From Hemerocallis citrina (taxonomy: Eukaryota > Streptophyta > Magnoliopsida > Asparagales > Asphodelaceae): DNA of 64,000 bases. The stretch is from positions 32,517,000 to 32,580,999 of the forward strand of contig CM030365.1 in the NCBI GenBank assembly GCA_017893485.1, read 5' to 3'. The position numbers were made by a program, and so were the translations under genes. The notes beneath the pieces were generated by a model. That model did no database searches, was not told the DNA's origin, and was given only the letters and a program-made list of their open reading frames with translations. Within the stretch, counting starts at the first letter, position 1; every line of letters begins with the position of its first letter. Shown in pieces: positions 55,005 through 64,000 of this stretch.

Positions 55005-58000
55005 CTACATAGCGAATGGGATCGGACTTGATAGGGAGGCGAGCGGTGTTTGTGGGAGGCGTCGGATGTCGGAATACTTTTGACAGGAGCTGCATTGCCG
55101 AACGTGTCGTTCGGCGTCCCGTAGGAGAGTGGGCCAGTAATACCCGTAATTCAATACTTTGCGCGCCAGGGCTCTGGAGCCAGAATGGGCCCCGCCGATG
55201 CCCTCGTAGAGCTCTTGCAGGGCATAGTCGGCTTGCCCGGGGGAAAGACACTTTAGGTAAGGGCGACCGTCCACCTGGGTGAAGGAGCGTTTATATAGGA
55301 TACCTTCGATTAATGTATAACGCTCGGCTCGGGTCCTGATCCTTCTCGCTTCCCTCGGATCTTCGGGGATGAGTCCGTCCCTTAAGAACTCGAGGAGGGG
55401 TTTCATCCAGTTGTCTTCGAGGTGGACGGGCAATGTTTCGACGGAGTCCGGCGACTCGTCCACTATGCTTGGCTTCAGGAGGACTTCTATCAATATGGTC
55501 TGCTCCAAACCTTGAAGGGAAGAGGAGGCTAATTTGGATAAGGCGTCGGCCTGGGCATTTTCTTCTCGGGGGATCCTTCGGATGATGGCCTCTTCGAATA
55601 GTGTCATGAGACTCTTTACTTTGGCTAGGTATTTAGCCATTCTGTCATCGCGGGCTCCATACTCGCCGAGGACCTGATTGACGACCAACTGGGAGTCGCT
55701 GAAGATCTGTAACCGTTGGGCCCCAGTATTTCGGGCCATTCGAAGTCTGGCTATTAGTGCTTCGTATTCGGCCTCGTTGTTCGAGGCTTTGAAATTTATA
55801 CGGAGAGAGTATTGGAGGATGAAGTCATCTGGGCCTACCAGGATGACTCCCGCCCCGCTTTCCTCGTTACAAGAGGACCCGTCGACGTAGACCAACCAGA
55901 CGGGGGGTCCCTTTGCTGCTTGGCTAGACTCGGGGATTGTAGTCTCAACTATGAATTCGGCCAGTGCCTGTGCCTTGATTGCGGTCCGAGGTTGATAAGT
56001 TATATCGTGTTGGCTCAGCTCGATCGACCACTTCATGAGGCGACCGGAAGTCTCGGGTTTGTGAAGGACCTGTTTCAGCGGGTGGTCGATAAGGACGACC
56101 ACCGAATGGGACTGAAAGTAGGGTCGAAGCTTTCTCGCGGCCATTACCAGGGCATAAGCCATTTTCTCGATCTTCGGGTACCGGAGCTCGGCGTCCCGAA
56201 GCACCTTGCTGACGTAGTAAATGGGCTTCTGAGCCCTTTCTTCTTCTCTGACTAAGACCGCACTAAGTGTCTGTTCGGAAGCTGCCAAGTAGAGGTAGAG
56301 CGGTTCGCCAGGTATTGGTTTGCTGAGAAGAGGTGGATTGACGAGGTAGGCTTTAAGCTGGTCGAAAGAGTCTTGTTGCTGCTGCCCCCACTCGAATCCT
56401 CTAGCCCCCCTGAGGGCTTTGAAGAACGGGAGGCATTTCTCCCCGGACTTCGACAAAAAGCACCCTATGGCGGCTAGGCGACCAGTCAGCCTCTGAACTT
56501 CTTTGACATTTCTAGGAGGGGCCATGTCCAGTATGGCCTTGATCTTCTCCGGATTCGCCTCTATTCCTCGTTGGCTAACCATGAAGCCGAGGAACTTGCC
56601 TGATGAGACGCCGAACGCACACTTGTTCGGGTTGAGTCTCATATTGTGCTTTCTTAAAACATCAAATGCTTCTTGGAGGTCGGTCACATGATCAACACCT
56701 CGGATGCTTTTCACAAGCATGTCATCGACGTACACTTCCATGTTCCTGCCGGTCTGAGCCTGAAAAACTTTGTTGACGAGGCGCTGGTATGTTGCCCCTG
56801 CATTCTTTAGGCCGAACGGCATGACTCTGTAGCAATAGAGGCCTTGGTCTGTCACAAAAGATGTCTTCGGAATATCCGGGGGGAACATTCTTATCTGATT
56901 GTAACCCGAGAAAGCGTCCATGAAGCTGAGGAGCTCATGTCCCGAGGTTGCGTCAATCAGAGTGTCGATGCTCGGTAGAGGGAAGGGATCTTTGGGGCAA
57001 GCCTTGTTGAGGTCCGTGAAATCAATACAAATTCTCCATGTCCCGTTGGACTTCTTCACCATTACTACGTTTGACAACCACTCAGGATAATTTACCTCCT
57101 GTATGAATCGGGCCTTCAGCAATTTATCTACCTCTTCTTTGATAGCGAGCTGACGCTCGGGGGCGAACTTGCGCCTCTTCTGCTGAACCGGTTTGGACCC
57201 CGGATCAACGCTGAGGCGGTGGACCAAGAGTTCTTCGGAGATACCAGGCATGTCTGCAGCTGACCATGCGAAGAGGTCTTGGTTGGCTCGGATGCATTTT
57301 ACAATATCTGAGTATAGGGCGGATAGGAGAGTCTTGCTGACAAAGAACTTGTGGGTCGGCTCCTGCTCCGAGAAGAGTACCTCCTCCAACTCATCCACCG
57401 GCTCGGAAGTTGGCCGAGCAGCATCCTGGGGGATTTCGAGTGTTTCTAAGGAGAGGACGGGTCCGAGGGTGGAGGTCATATAACACTTCCGGGCCTGCTC
57501 CTGATTGCCCCTTACTTCTCCTACTCCGGCCCGAGTGGGGAACTTCATTTTGAGATGGTAGGCAGAGGGGACGGCTTCAAGGGCGGCTAGACCGGGCCGA
57601 CCCAAAATGACATTGTAGGCTGCTGGGACATCTACGACCATGAAATCCATCGACTCCGTGCGGGTAGTAGGAGTTTTGCCTGCTGTGACATCGAGGGTAA
57701 TCACCCCTTCAATAGTCACCGACACGCCTGTGAACCCATGGAGCGTGTATCCGGCGGGCTTGAGTCTGTCTCGGGAGAGCTTCAGGCCCTTAAAAGCATC
57801 AAGGAATAGGATGTTGACTGAGCTACCGTTATCCACTAAGATCCTTTCGACTTTGAAATTGGCCATGTGAAGACTGATGACGAGTGCGTCACAATGAGGG
57901 GTGCAGACACCCTCGAGATCTTCGTCAGAGAAGGTGACGGGCACTTCGAGGCCTTTGGGAGGAGGTGTGGTTCGGACCGAGTTGACTTCTCGTATAAAAG

Positions 58001-58685
58001 CTTTCCGAGAGGAGTTCGAGGAGCCCCCCATTGGACCCCCATGGATGAGGTGGAGGACTCGCTCTTCCTCGAAGTCTGGCGTCTCTTCTCGTTCTGGGCG
58101 CTTGTTAGCCCCCCGAGGCTGGGGAGAAAGTTCTGCTCGGTCCTTTTTTACAAACTTCGTCAGCTGCCCTCTCTGGATAAGGGCTTCGATCTCGTTTCTC
58201 AGAGCACGGCAGTCGTTGGTGTCATGCCCATGGTCCCGGTGATAGCGGCACCATTTCTCTTTATCTCTTCTTTTGGCGGGGGTGTTCATCTTTGGAGCTG
58301 GAGGCAAGACCCCTTCCTTTTCGACTTCCATGAAGATGGTGGAGATGTTAGTGGTGAGGGGAGTGAACTTCTCGAATCTAGGGGGAGGTCGGCGCTGGCC
58401 AGCATTATCCTTCTGGAGCTTCTTTGCTCCTTCTTCTTCCGTTCCCTTCCTCTTAAACCCGGAGGCAGTCCCTTCCCAGTTGGGTTGTTGCTCGGCCTCT
58501 TCAGCTCGGATGTACTTTTCAGTGCGGAGGAGAAGGTCAGAAAAGTCATGTGGTGGTTTCTTGGCGAGGGAGGATCGGAGGTTGGAATTGAGGACATTGG
58601 ACTGGAATGCTACCGTAGCGACCGACTGGTCAAGAGATGCTATGGATCTGGCTTCGGCCGTGAATCTTTTCACGTAGTCTCTCAA
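55005..58685 (-). CDS. Tat-B gag C-terminus, protease, RT, RNase H, archaeal-type RNase H, integrase zinc region
   Basis: A 1226-residue ORF. Domains: gag C-terminal half with a CRYHRDHGHDTNDC zinc knuckle (about residues 146-159; 58209-58250); aspartic protease with LVDNGSS (about 281-287; 57820-57840); reverse transcriptase with LPSIDTLIDAT, FMDAFSGYNQI, MPFGLKNAGATYQ and catalytic YVDDM (about 651-655; 56719-56733); Ty3-type RNase H (from about 790); second, archaeal-type RNase H starting WLVYVDGSS (about 930-1060); integrase H2C2 zinc region with YWPTLLRDAERHVRQCSSCQ. The second RNase H is diagnostic of the Tat lineage. The ORF is bounded by TAG codons in the same frame (58701-58703, 55005-55007), so it is one piece of a single gag-pol frame spanning 59594-54144. 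Its first Met is internal to gag. Confidence 0.95.
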   Translation of the reverse strand: MRDYVKRFTAEARSIASLDQSVATVAFQSNVLNSNLRSSLAKKPPHDFSDLLLRTEKYIRAEEAEQQPNWEGTASGFKRKGTEEEGAKKLQKDNAGQRRPPPRFEKFTPLTTNISTIFMEVEKEGVLPPAPKMNTPAKRRDKEKWCRYHRDHGHDTNDCRALRNEIEALIQRGQLTKFVKKDRAELSPQPRGANKRPEREETPDFEEERVLHLIHGGPMGGSSNSSRKAFIREVNSVRTTPPPKGLEVPVTFSDEDLEGVCTPHCDALVISLHMANFKVERILVDNGSSVNILFLDAFKGLKLSRDRLKPAGYTLHGFTGVSVTIEGVITLDVTAGKTPTTRTESMDFMVVDVPAAYNVILGRPGLAALEAVPSAYHLKMKFPTRAGVGEVRGNQEQARKCYMTSTLGPVLSLETLEIPQDAARPTSEPVDELEEVLFSEQEPTHKFFVSKTLLSALYSDIVKCIRANQDLFAWSAADMPGISEELLVHRLSVDPGSKPVQQKRRKFAPERQLAIKEEVDKLLKARFIQEVNYPEWLSNVVMVKKSNGTWRICIDFTDLNKACPKDPFPLPSIDTLIDATSGHELLSFMDAFSGYNQIRMFPPDIPKTSFVTDQGLYCYRVMPFGLKNAGATYQRLVNKVFQAQTGRNMEVYVDDMLVKSIRGVDHVTDLQEAFDVLRKHNMRLNPNKCAFGVSSGKFLGFMVSQRGIEANPEKIKAILDMAPPRNVKEVQRLTGRLAAIGCFLSKSGEKCLPFFKALRGARGFEWGQQQQDSFDQLKAYLVNPPLLSKPIPGEPLYLYLAASEQTLSAVLVREEERAQKPIYYVSKVLRDAELRYPKIEKMAYALVMAARKLRPYFQSHSVVVLIDHPLKQVLHKPETSGRLMKWSIELSQHDITYQPRTAIKAQALAEFIVETTIPESSQAAKGPPVWLVYVDGSSCNEESGAGVILVGPDDFILQYSLRINFKASNNEAEYEALIARLRMARNTGAQRLQIFSDSQLVVNQVLGEYGARDDRMAKYLAKVKSLMTLFEEAIIRRIPREENAQADALSKLASSSLQGLEQTILIEVLLKPSIVDESPDSVETLPVHLEDNWMKPLLEFLRDGLIPEDPREARRIRTRAERYTLIEGILYKRSFTQVDGRPYLKCLSPGQADYALQELYEGIGGAHSGSRALARKVLNYGYYWPTLLRDAERHVRQCSSCQKYSDIRRLPQTPLASLSSPIPFAM

Positions 58686-58700
58686 TTTTTCCCCCTTCTT

Positions 58701-59594
58701 CTAGTGGAGGTGTAATAGGGAGATGCTGGTCTTCTCAGCCCTTCGACTACTAACAAAATGGGTGATGAACAGGGTCTCAAACTGCTCGAAGGAAAATATT
58801 GAGGCTGGGGCAAGACGAGAGTACCATTCTCGAGCTGGTCCTTTTAGAGTTGCGGGGAAAGTTTTGCAGAGGAGGGCATCGGAAGCTTGATGGAGGAGCA
58901 TCAAAGTCTTAAAGCTTTCGATGTGATCAACCGGATCGGTCTCCCCGGTGTAATTCTCGAACTGGGGAGGTTTGAAACCGAACGGCACAGGGGCATCTAC
59001 TATGGTCCGGGAGAATGGGGGTCGGCTAGGACGTAGGGTCCTCCCCCTAAGCTCCTCTTCTCGGTTTATCTGACCCAGGAGTTTTTCCACCTCGTTCAGA
59101 CGGCGGTTCACGGTGTCATCTCTCCGACGGTAATTTGCCGAGCCACGGGACTCGTCTTCGTATGAGGGGGAGCGAGGGCTGCGGTGATGGTAACTTCGAG
59201 AACGACGAGGACTTGGGGTGCGCCTGGAGTTGGTAGGAGCGGGTCGAGGAGAGGGGGACCGTCGTCGAGGGCTTCGGTCCGGAGGAGGGGATGGGAGCTT
59301 CGGCTCAAGTAGGATTCTGACGGAGGTTGAGGGCCTGCAGGACGGTCGCTTGGAATTGCTGGAACTCGGCACGGGTGATTGGTGCCTCATTGTTCCTAGG
59401 CTGTTGCCATCCTGCGGGAGAGTGCCTCCTTCGGTAATGATCGGGGGAGTCCTTCCTCCCTCTTCGGATAGGGGACCTCCTGTACTCTCGGCGACGAGGG
59501 GATCGCTCTTGCTGGCGGGAGGCTTCCTCTCGAGCCCGCTTTTCATCCAGATGACGACGGAGGTCATCATCTTTCGGTCGTTTGAGGGTGGCAT
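58701..59594 (-). pseudogene. Tat-B gag, central part
   Basis: Same frame as pol. From about 59320 it encodes an Arg/Ser-rich region (RSPRRRSPSPRP; RRTPSPRRSRSYHHRSPRSP), then the retrotransposon gag domain (FKPPQFENYTGETDPVDHIE; PATLKGPAREWYSRL; FEQFETLFITHFVSSR). The first ~90 codons of this open frame (59594-59320) overlap the N-terminal gag frame and are probably not used. It ends at TAG (58701-58703), right where family members read on into KGEKLRDYVKRF; CAG to TAG is the simplest cause. Confidence 0.85.
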
Positions 59595-59853
59595 TGTGGC
59601 GACCAGAGGCTCGGGGATGATGGGAGGCCATGGAGTCAGTGGAGGCGTTGTGGATGGAGAGGTTCTCTTGGTGAAGAGGCTGTTTCTGAGGGTTAGGACC
59701 CTTTGGATCAGGAGGGGGAGGGTTCTGTTGGAGCGGCTCTTCCGTGGTAGGGGGAAGTTGCCCTTGTTGCTGAGCGGGGTCAGGAAGGACCTCTTGCTGG
59801 TCAGGGTTGGGTACTCGATTAGACCCCCTTGACCTAACTTTGCGAGGCGGCAT
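59305..59853 (-). pseudogene. Tat-B gag N-terminus, frameshifted from the rest
   Basis: Starts MPPRKVRSRGSN at 59853, about 50 bp downstream of the primer site, so this is the natural gag start. It is Gln/Pro-rich, then basic (RSPRRREYRRSPIRRGRKDS), ending FQATVLQALNLRQNPT. The stop at 59305 comes where the neighbouring frame takes up the Arg/Ser-rich gag sequence, so a one-base indel near 59305-59330 separates them, unless a programmed shift is used, for which I see no slippery site. Confidence 0.75.
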
Positions 59854-59904
59854 GGCAGGAGAAGACCTGTTTTCGGGGAAGAGGAGAGGTTTCTATTCGT
59901 TAGT

Positions 59905-59922
59905 TTCCCACAGACGGCGCCA
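59905..59922 (-). other. Tat-B primer-binding site
   Basis: TGGCGCCGTCTGTGGGAA on the minus strand, three bases (GAT) from the 5' LTR end. TGGCGCCGTCTGTGGG is the usual primer-site form in plant Tat-type elements. I do not assign the tRNA. Confidence 0.9.
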
Positions 59923-59925
59923 ATC

Positions 59926-60585
59926 TGTTGCCGCTAAATTTGGTGTGGGGGCAAACAGATAGAACTTGTGGATTCTTAGGGAAACTGAATAGAAAGCCTA
60001 TGTACCTGTTCCGTCGGGCGTCGATCGTCGTTTCTGCCGTGCACCTGCAAAAAGTGCGAGATGCCGGGGTTGTTCCCGGCGACGCACCCTCTGACGCTCA
60101 AGTCAGTAATCAGAATAGACTATGAAAGAGCGCAAAAACTGGTGAGAGATTGATTACCTTCTTAATGGAGATGGATGAGGGTATTTATAGGCGTCTTAGA
60201 GAACAGTTTAGGAATGTAATCCCCGTGATCTGATATAGAATAATCTCCTTGTAAACAGATTAGGAATGTAATCTGATAAGGTATATTCTTGTAATCAGAT
60301 AAGGAATTTAATCCCTAAATCCCAGTGAAAAGATTGACACGTATCAGGACCGTTGATCAAGATTGATCAGGGATCCTGACTTTATCTTGCTGGATTAGGT
60401 GAGCGGCGGGTTAGAACCCGCACCCTCTTGTTAGTGGATCCGTTCGTGGGTTATTGGGTTCCTGGGGAGAAGATCCAATACCCATTTTGGACCCTTTTGT
60501 AGAAAAATTACCGTTTTACCCTTGGGCTTCAAGATCCGTACCTGATTTGGACGGCTCCGATTAAACCCCATTTTTAGCCATATCA
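59926..60585 (-). repeat. Tat-B 5' LTR
   Basis: A 660-bp LTR. Its TATA box TATAAATA lies at 60182-60189 (minus), which would place the RNA start about 30 bp to the left. Confidence 0.95.
60182..60189 (-). promoter_or_regulatory. Tat-B 5' LTR TATA box
   Basis: TATAAATA in GACGCCTATAAATACCCT, kept in Tat-A and in the 3' LTR (44060-44067). Confidence 0.8.
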
Positions 60586-60930
60586 TTACACAAGTACTAT
60601 TCTCTACCCCCAATTATACATAACTGTTGCTATTAAAAAAAATAAACAATATCTACATATTCAACCTTGTCAATTTCCTGAGAAGATAAAACTATAAAAA
60701 CTAAGGAATTCAAATGTCTCACCTCGCAGCTAATCAATTCCTGCAAAAAGGGAAGTCTAGGGACGTCCACCCTCATGGAGGACTCCACTAACCCCCAAAA
60801 ACAACAGGGGTCAGCCAATACGGGTGTGAGTATAATCCCAAAAAGTGAAAACATAAATTTAAAGCACAAGGAATTATTACCAAGTTAAAAATAACATATA
60901 CGAATTTGGTTAAAGAAGTAAAAGCATAAA
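60586..60930 (-). mobile_element. BL3c, part right of Tat-B
   Basis: Continues BL3c upstream. On the minus strand it matches BL3a 20850-21130, including ATTATACTCACACC, CTGGGGGTCAGGGG-like and GCAGGTACTGATTAGC-like blocks. It is interrupted at 60931 by BL2c. Confidence 0.8.
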
Positions 60931-63900
60931 TGTTACGCCCCACTTCCAAAAATACGGAATACGAGTACGTAACAAAGGTTCAGCCAATGATGTAAACACC
61001 ATCCATGAGTTGTACCAGTCTAACTGAACAATATGAAAAACAAACACAACACGCAAAAGAATATAATCACATGAATCAAAGAACAACTTCAATATAAATG
61101 AAATAATCCAAAATATAATATCCAACATAATATCCAATATCAGGGAAAACAAACTCCGGAACAAAAGCCCAAAACAATGTATAATATCCATATCAGAGTT
61201 CATAGGGAAATATAGCATAAAAATAATTCAAGCAGTGAAGTCTTTGGCTCGATCTTCTAAAATCGTTGCTCACCGATTCCTTCTGATAGTGATCCTTCAG
61301 TACCTGTAAACTCGTGATCTAAAAAAGAGAAAATAATGTCCTTAGAGAGGGAAAACAGAGAGTAATAGGAATCACGGTATATAAAAAATAAGGGACGGGA
61401 TTAAAGTCGTGAACAAAGACAAAAATTGGCAATATTGTCAAAGGTCTATATTTAATCATGCATTAATTAATAATGTCAATTTAAGTTCTATATTGATGAC
61501 AGTATACTGGATCAAGCATGAAATGTCAAATGCGGGTTATTAATTATTTTATTGACATATCTAGTGCATGTACTACAGTGTCCCATTCCACAGGTTCGGC
61601 GCATGCAAACAGTGAACATTTTAGAATGATGGTGAATTCACGGATCGTGTACTCGGTAACAAGATGACAAGAAATCATGAGCGTGATCACACAATGACAA
61701 GCATTTCTCCACCTTCCATGTAATAAACCATGCAAACAAGAAGGCCTTTACCGAGTACAATTTCCGATTGTTCACTACAAAGTCAACCCATAATACCTCG
61801 GCTTGTTAATATTTTATTTCATCCTATGTGAGCATGCAAGAAGGGGTCAAGGTTTTATCATGCAAGGTGTGACTAATTCTACTCGTTACAGACAAAGCAA
61901 GAAGGAAATATATTAAATCAACACAAAACACACAATCTGGACATCAGGATGTTATTGTACAAAAACAGAAATTTCCACTGCTACAGAAAAGAAAATATGG
62001 ATCTGTTAGGAGTTCTAGAAACTAGACTCTTTACCAGTTCTAGCGAATATACACACGATATATAGAAATCACAGAAACTAGGTTCAATTCCTTATTCTTT
62101 TCAAATTTCATGTTCAGGCAGCAGGTTATGGATTGTGTTCACATATATGTTTCAGGTAAGAAAACCCATCAATTAAATTTATAACAATTCAGGGTAATTC
62201 CTACACATGTCTAGTCTCAGTCAAACTAATTTCACATTTTTAATTTACTTTTAACATGTTCTATTTAATAATACATCAAATGATACGCATGAATTTGAAA
62301 ATCTGGAAATCTGAACCTAGCAGTACTAAAAGACTGATATCTAACAGATTATAAATTAGAATTTAATTTCGTCGAATGTTCTGGAAAATAGACTCATAGG
62401 GCTACAATTTGTGTTTACAAACTTCTTTCAAATTACTACAGCAACAGGTTCGAATTTCTGATACAAAAAGAAGTAAATAGCAGGCTAGAAAATAATTTAA
62501 TATGAATATGCAATAATTACATCATAAAAACATATAATTCATGATGATTAATAGACAAAGTGCTATTTGATGATTAACATGCAAATTTCTAGATTTATGA
62601 TGCAATTTACAATCATGGTAATTAACTCATCAAATTAAATTCAGTCGGAAAGATTCAATTCATCAAACAACTCTGTAACATGGATCTGGTTATGTTTTTA
62701 TGTAAGTCGTTCATATGCAATGTGCAATAGGGAATAGGGTTCAAATCAAAGATAAAGGCACAAAGTCAAGGATATCTCGGGTTTGCTCGTGTAAACCCTC
62801 AATATACTCAACGGAAGATGAATAATATAACAATATGATGATTAAAAGATGATCTACTTGTGGAGATCAACAAATTTCTTGAAAAAAAAAATCAAATTAG
62901 TTTAAGAGAGACTTGCCTTATTGGCGATAAATTCGAATATAACAGAATAACAGGATGAGGATCCCGAGTGAAGAAACACGAACCCACAACAGCACGTGCA
63001 CACTACGTGCAAGTGACAACACAGCAACCCAGCGAATCCCAACACAACAGCGGACAACACTCCACGTGCGATGCACATAATAGTCAGAGACAGCAGCAAC
63101 ACCAAGTGGCAGCGGCGGCACTGCGGTGGACAGTCGACGGACGGCGGCGACTGGAGACAGCAGCGATGAGAGCAATGGCCGTTGAGGGTAGATCAACGGG
63201 AGGACGGCGGCGAGAAAAGGAAAACAGGGGAACTCAGAGGGAAACAAGGGAGCTTCGGAGGGGGACAACAGGGCGTTGTGGATGATCGTGGTGGCAGAGG
63301 ACGGTGGCTAACGATGATGGATGACGAGGGTGATGATGGGTGTTCGGAGCTCTGGAGGTTGACGACAGGGATGAGGGGATTCTTCGGTGGATGGATGAGG
63401 GGCGACGACAAAGGCGGTGGCAGTGGATGGCGTGGTGGTCGTGGCTGTGACGGAGGAGGACGAAGGTGGACGGAGAGGCGGTAAGCGGAAAGCGGGTGGA
63501 GGGACGGTGAGAAGAGGAGCGAGATGGGTTCTGGGTTCAAAACGAAACAGGGGATGGGGAGAGAGAGAGAGCGGCGGGAGGAGAGAGAGATTATTAATAG
63601 GTTAATAATTAATTAGGGTTTAGTGGGTATATAGGGGATTAGATGTTGGGTTTGGGGTTGCGGGTTAACAGGTTAAGGGTATGGGTTTAGGATCCAAAAA
63701 GAGAAAAATATATAGGATTAAATAGGATATGAAAATAATGGATCAATATAAACCCAAAACACAAAAAAGTTAAATCAGTAGTGAGCCAAAAATTCAGGAT
63801 TCAAGCCAAAAAGAGTACAGAATGATCAAAAGAGAATAACTGAGCCAAGAGAAAAGCAAGATTTATTATTCAAAAGAGATTCTAATACAATAATCAAGAA

Positions 63901-64000
63901 AGGAGAAAATTACAATAAAAATTCAAAAACAGAAAAATTGGGGTTACAGTAAATAAAGAACAATTCATTTAAAAATAAAAGTAACTATCACACATTACTC
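60931..64000 (-). mobile_element. BL2c: big-LTR element, runs off the window
   Basis: On the minus strand it ends GGAAGTGGGGCGTAACA at 60931, like the ends of BL2a and BL2b, followed inward by a CGTATTCCGTA-like block. The order matches BL2a: AT-rich part (61000-62900), GC-rich block (62930-63560), TATA-like site (63626-63634), then AT-rich LTR start, which lies beyond 64000. ATAAA (60926-60930) is the visible target-site copy. ORFs in the GC block (62968-63605, both strands) are not shared with the other BL2 copies. I see no gene in 61200-62900. Confidence 0.75.
63626..63634 (-). promoter_or_regulatory. BL2c TATA-like box
   Basis: CTATATACC on the minus strand, next to the GC-rich block as in BL2a and BL2b. 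Confidence 0.45.

Larger units (their letters stand above)
43803..60585 (-). mobile_element. Tat-B: 16.8-kb Tat-lineage Ty3/gypsy retrotransposon
   Basis: LTRs 43803-44463 and 59926-60585, both with TG...CA ends (minus TGATATGG ... GGCAACA), primer site TGGCGCCGTCTGTGGGAA, gag-pol, long 3' region and polypurine tract are all present. Flanks TTATA (43798-43802) and TTACA (60586-60590) match at four of five. The element carries protease, RT, RNase H, a second archaeal-type RNase H and integrase, the domain order of the Tat lineage, plus a plus-strand extra gene, another known Tat habit. By hand I count about 11-12 differences between LTRs, all transitions, plus one indel. It sits in BL3c. Gag-pol is closed by two TAG codons and a frameshift, so this copy is probably no longer autonomous. 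Confidence 0.95.

Noticed and set aside
54158..59832. Plus-strand ORFs opposite gag-pol (for example 57867-58715)
   Set aside because: Shadow frames of the conserved gag-pol coding strand. No domains, promoter or splice pattern.
62902..63605. ORFs on both strands near the right edge
   Set aside because: GC block of BL2c. Arg/Gly-rich or Pro/Ser-rich shadow frames with no shared product among copies.

Overview
The window is plant nuclear DNA made almost entirely of nested transposable elements. I found no host gene, rRNA gene, free-standing tRNA gene or CRISPR array. The evidence for a plant is the Tat-lineage Ty3/gypsy polyprotein (dual RNase H, TGGCGCC primer site), LTRs starting TGTAAC with tRNA-iMet primer sites, a TRIM, a Ty1/copia-like LTR and a TTF-domain hAT transposase fragment. 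The species cannot be named; a large-genome angiosperm is the best guess.
Layout, left to right. 1-2603: 5' part of a minus-strand hAT transposon, inserted in an LTR. 2604-16212: a minus-strand, non-coding, LARD-like retroelement (BL1, copy 1), itself split by a LINE fragment (7547-8127) and a member of a second big-LTR family (BL2a, 8762-12980). 16213-26809: remains of an old plus-strand Tat element (Tat-A), split by a 4.45-kb solo LTR of a third family (BL3a, 17182-21635), ending in tandem-repeat-rich 3' UTR and a 3' LTR. 26810-27426: tail of BL3b. 27432-31108: solo LTR BL2b with a perfect 5-bp target duplication. 31114-32638: unassigned DNA with microsatellites. 32639-40571: BL1 copy 2. 40984-41975: a complete 992-bp TRIM with a perfect target duplication. 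42080-43359: copia-like LTR. 43366-43802 and 60586-60930: BL3c, split by Tat-B (43803-60585). 60931-64000: BL2c, running off the window.
Tat-B (minus strand, 16.8 kb) is the youngest and most complete element. Its LTRs differ at about a dozen positions, all transitions by my hand count. Gag-pol is a single frame closed only by two TAG codons, plus one frameshift near the gag N-terminus. Between integrase and the 3' LTR it carries a gene in the opposite (plus) direction: TATA box at 48315, start at 48473, two phase-consistent introns, and possibly a fourth coiled-coil exon ending at 51755. Related 143-bp repeats lie on both sides of this gene (about 22 copies upstream, about two divergent copies downstream), and a 210-bp array follows.
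Tat-B encodes, or once encoded, its own gag, protease, reverse transcriptase, two RNases H and integrase. Tat-A keeps only gag-protease remnants and UTR/LTR. BL1 and the TRIM keep only cis signals (primer site, polypurine tract, promoter) and would depend on proteins from elsewhere. Names BL1, BL2, BL3, Tat-A and Tat-B are local labels.
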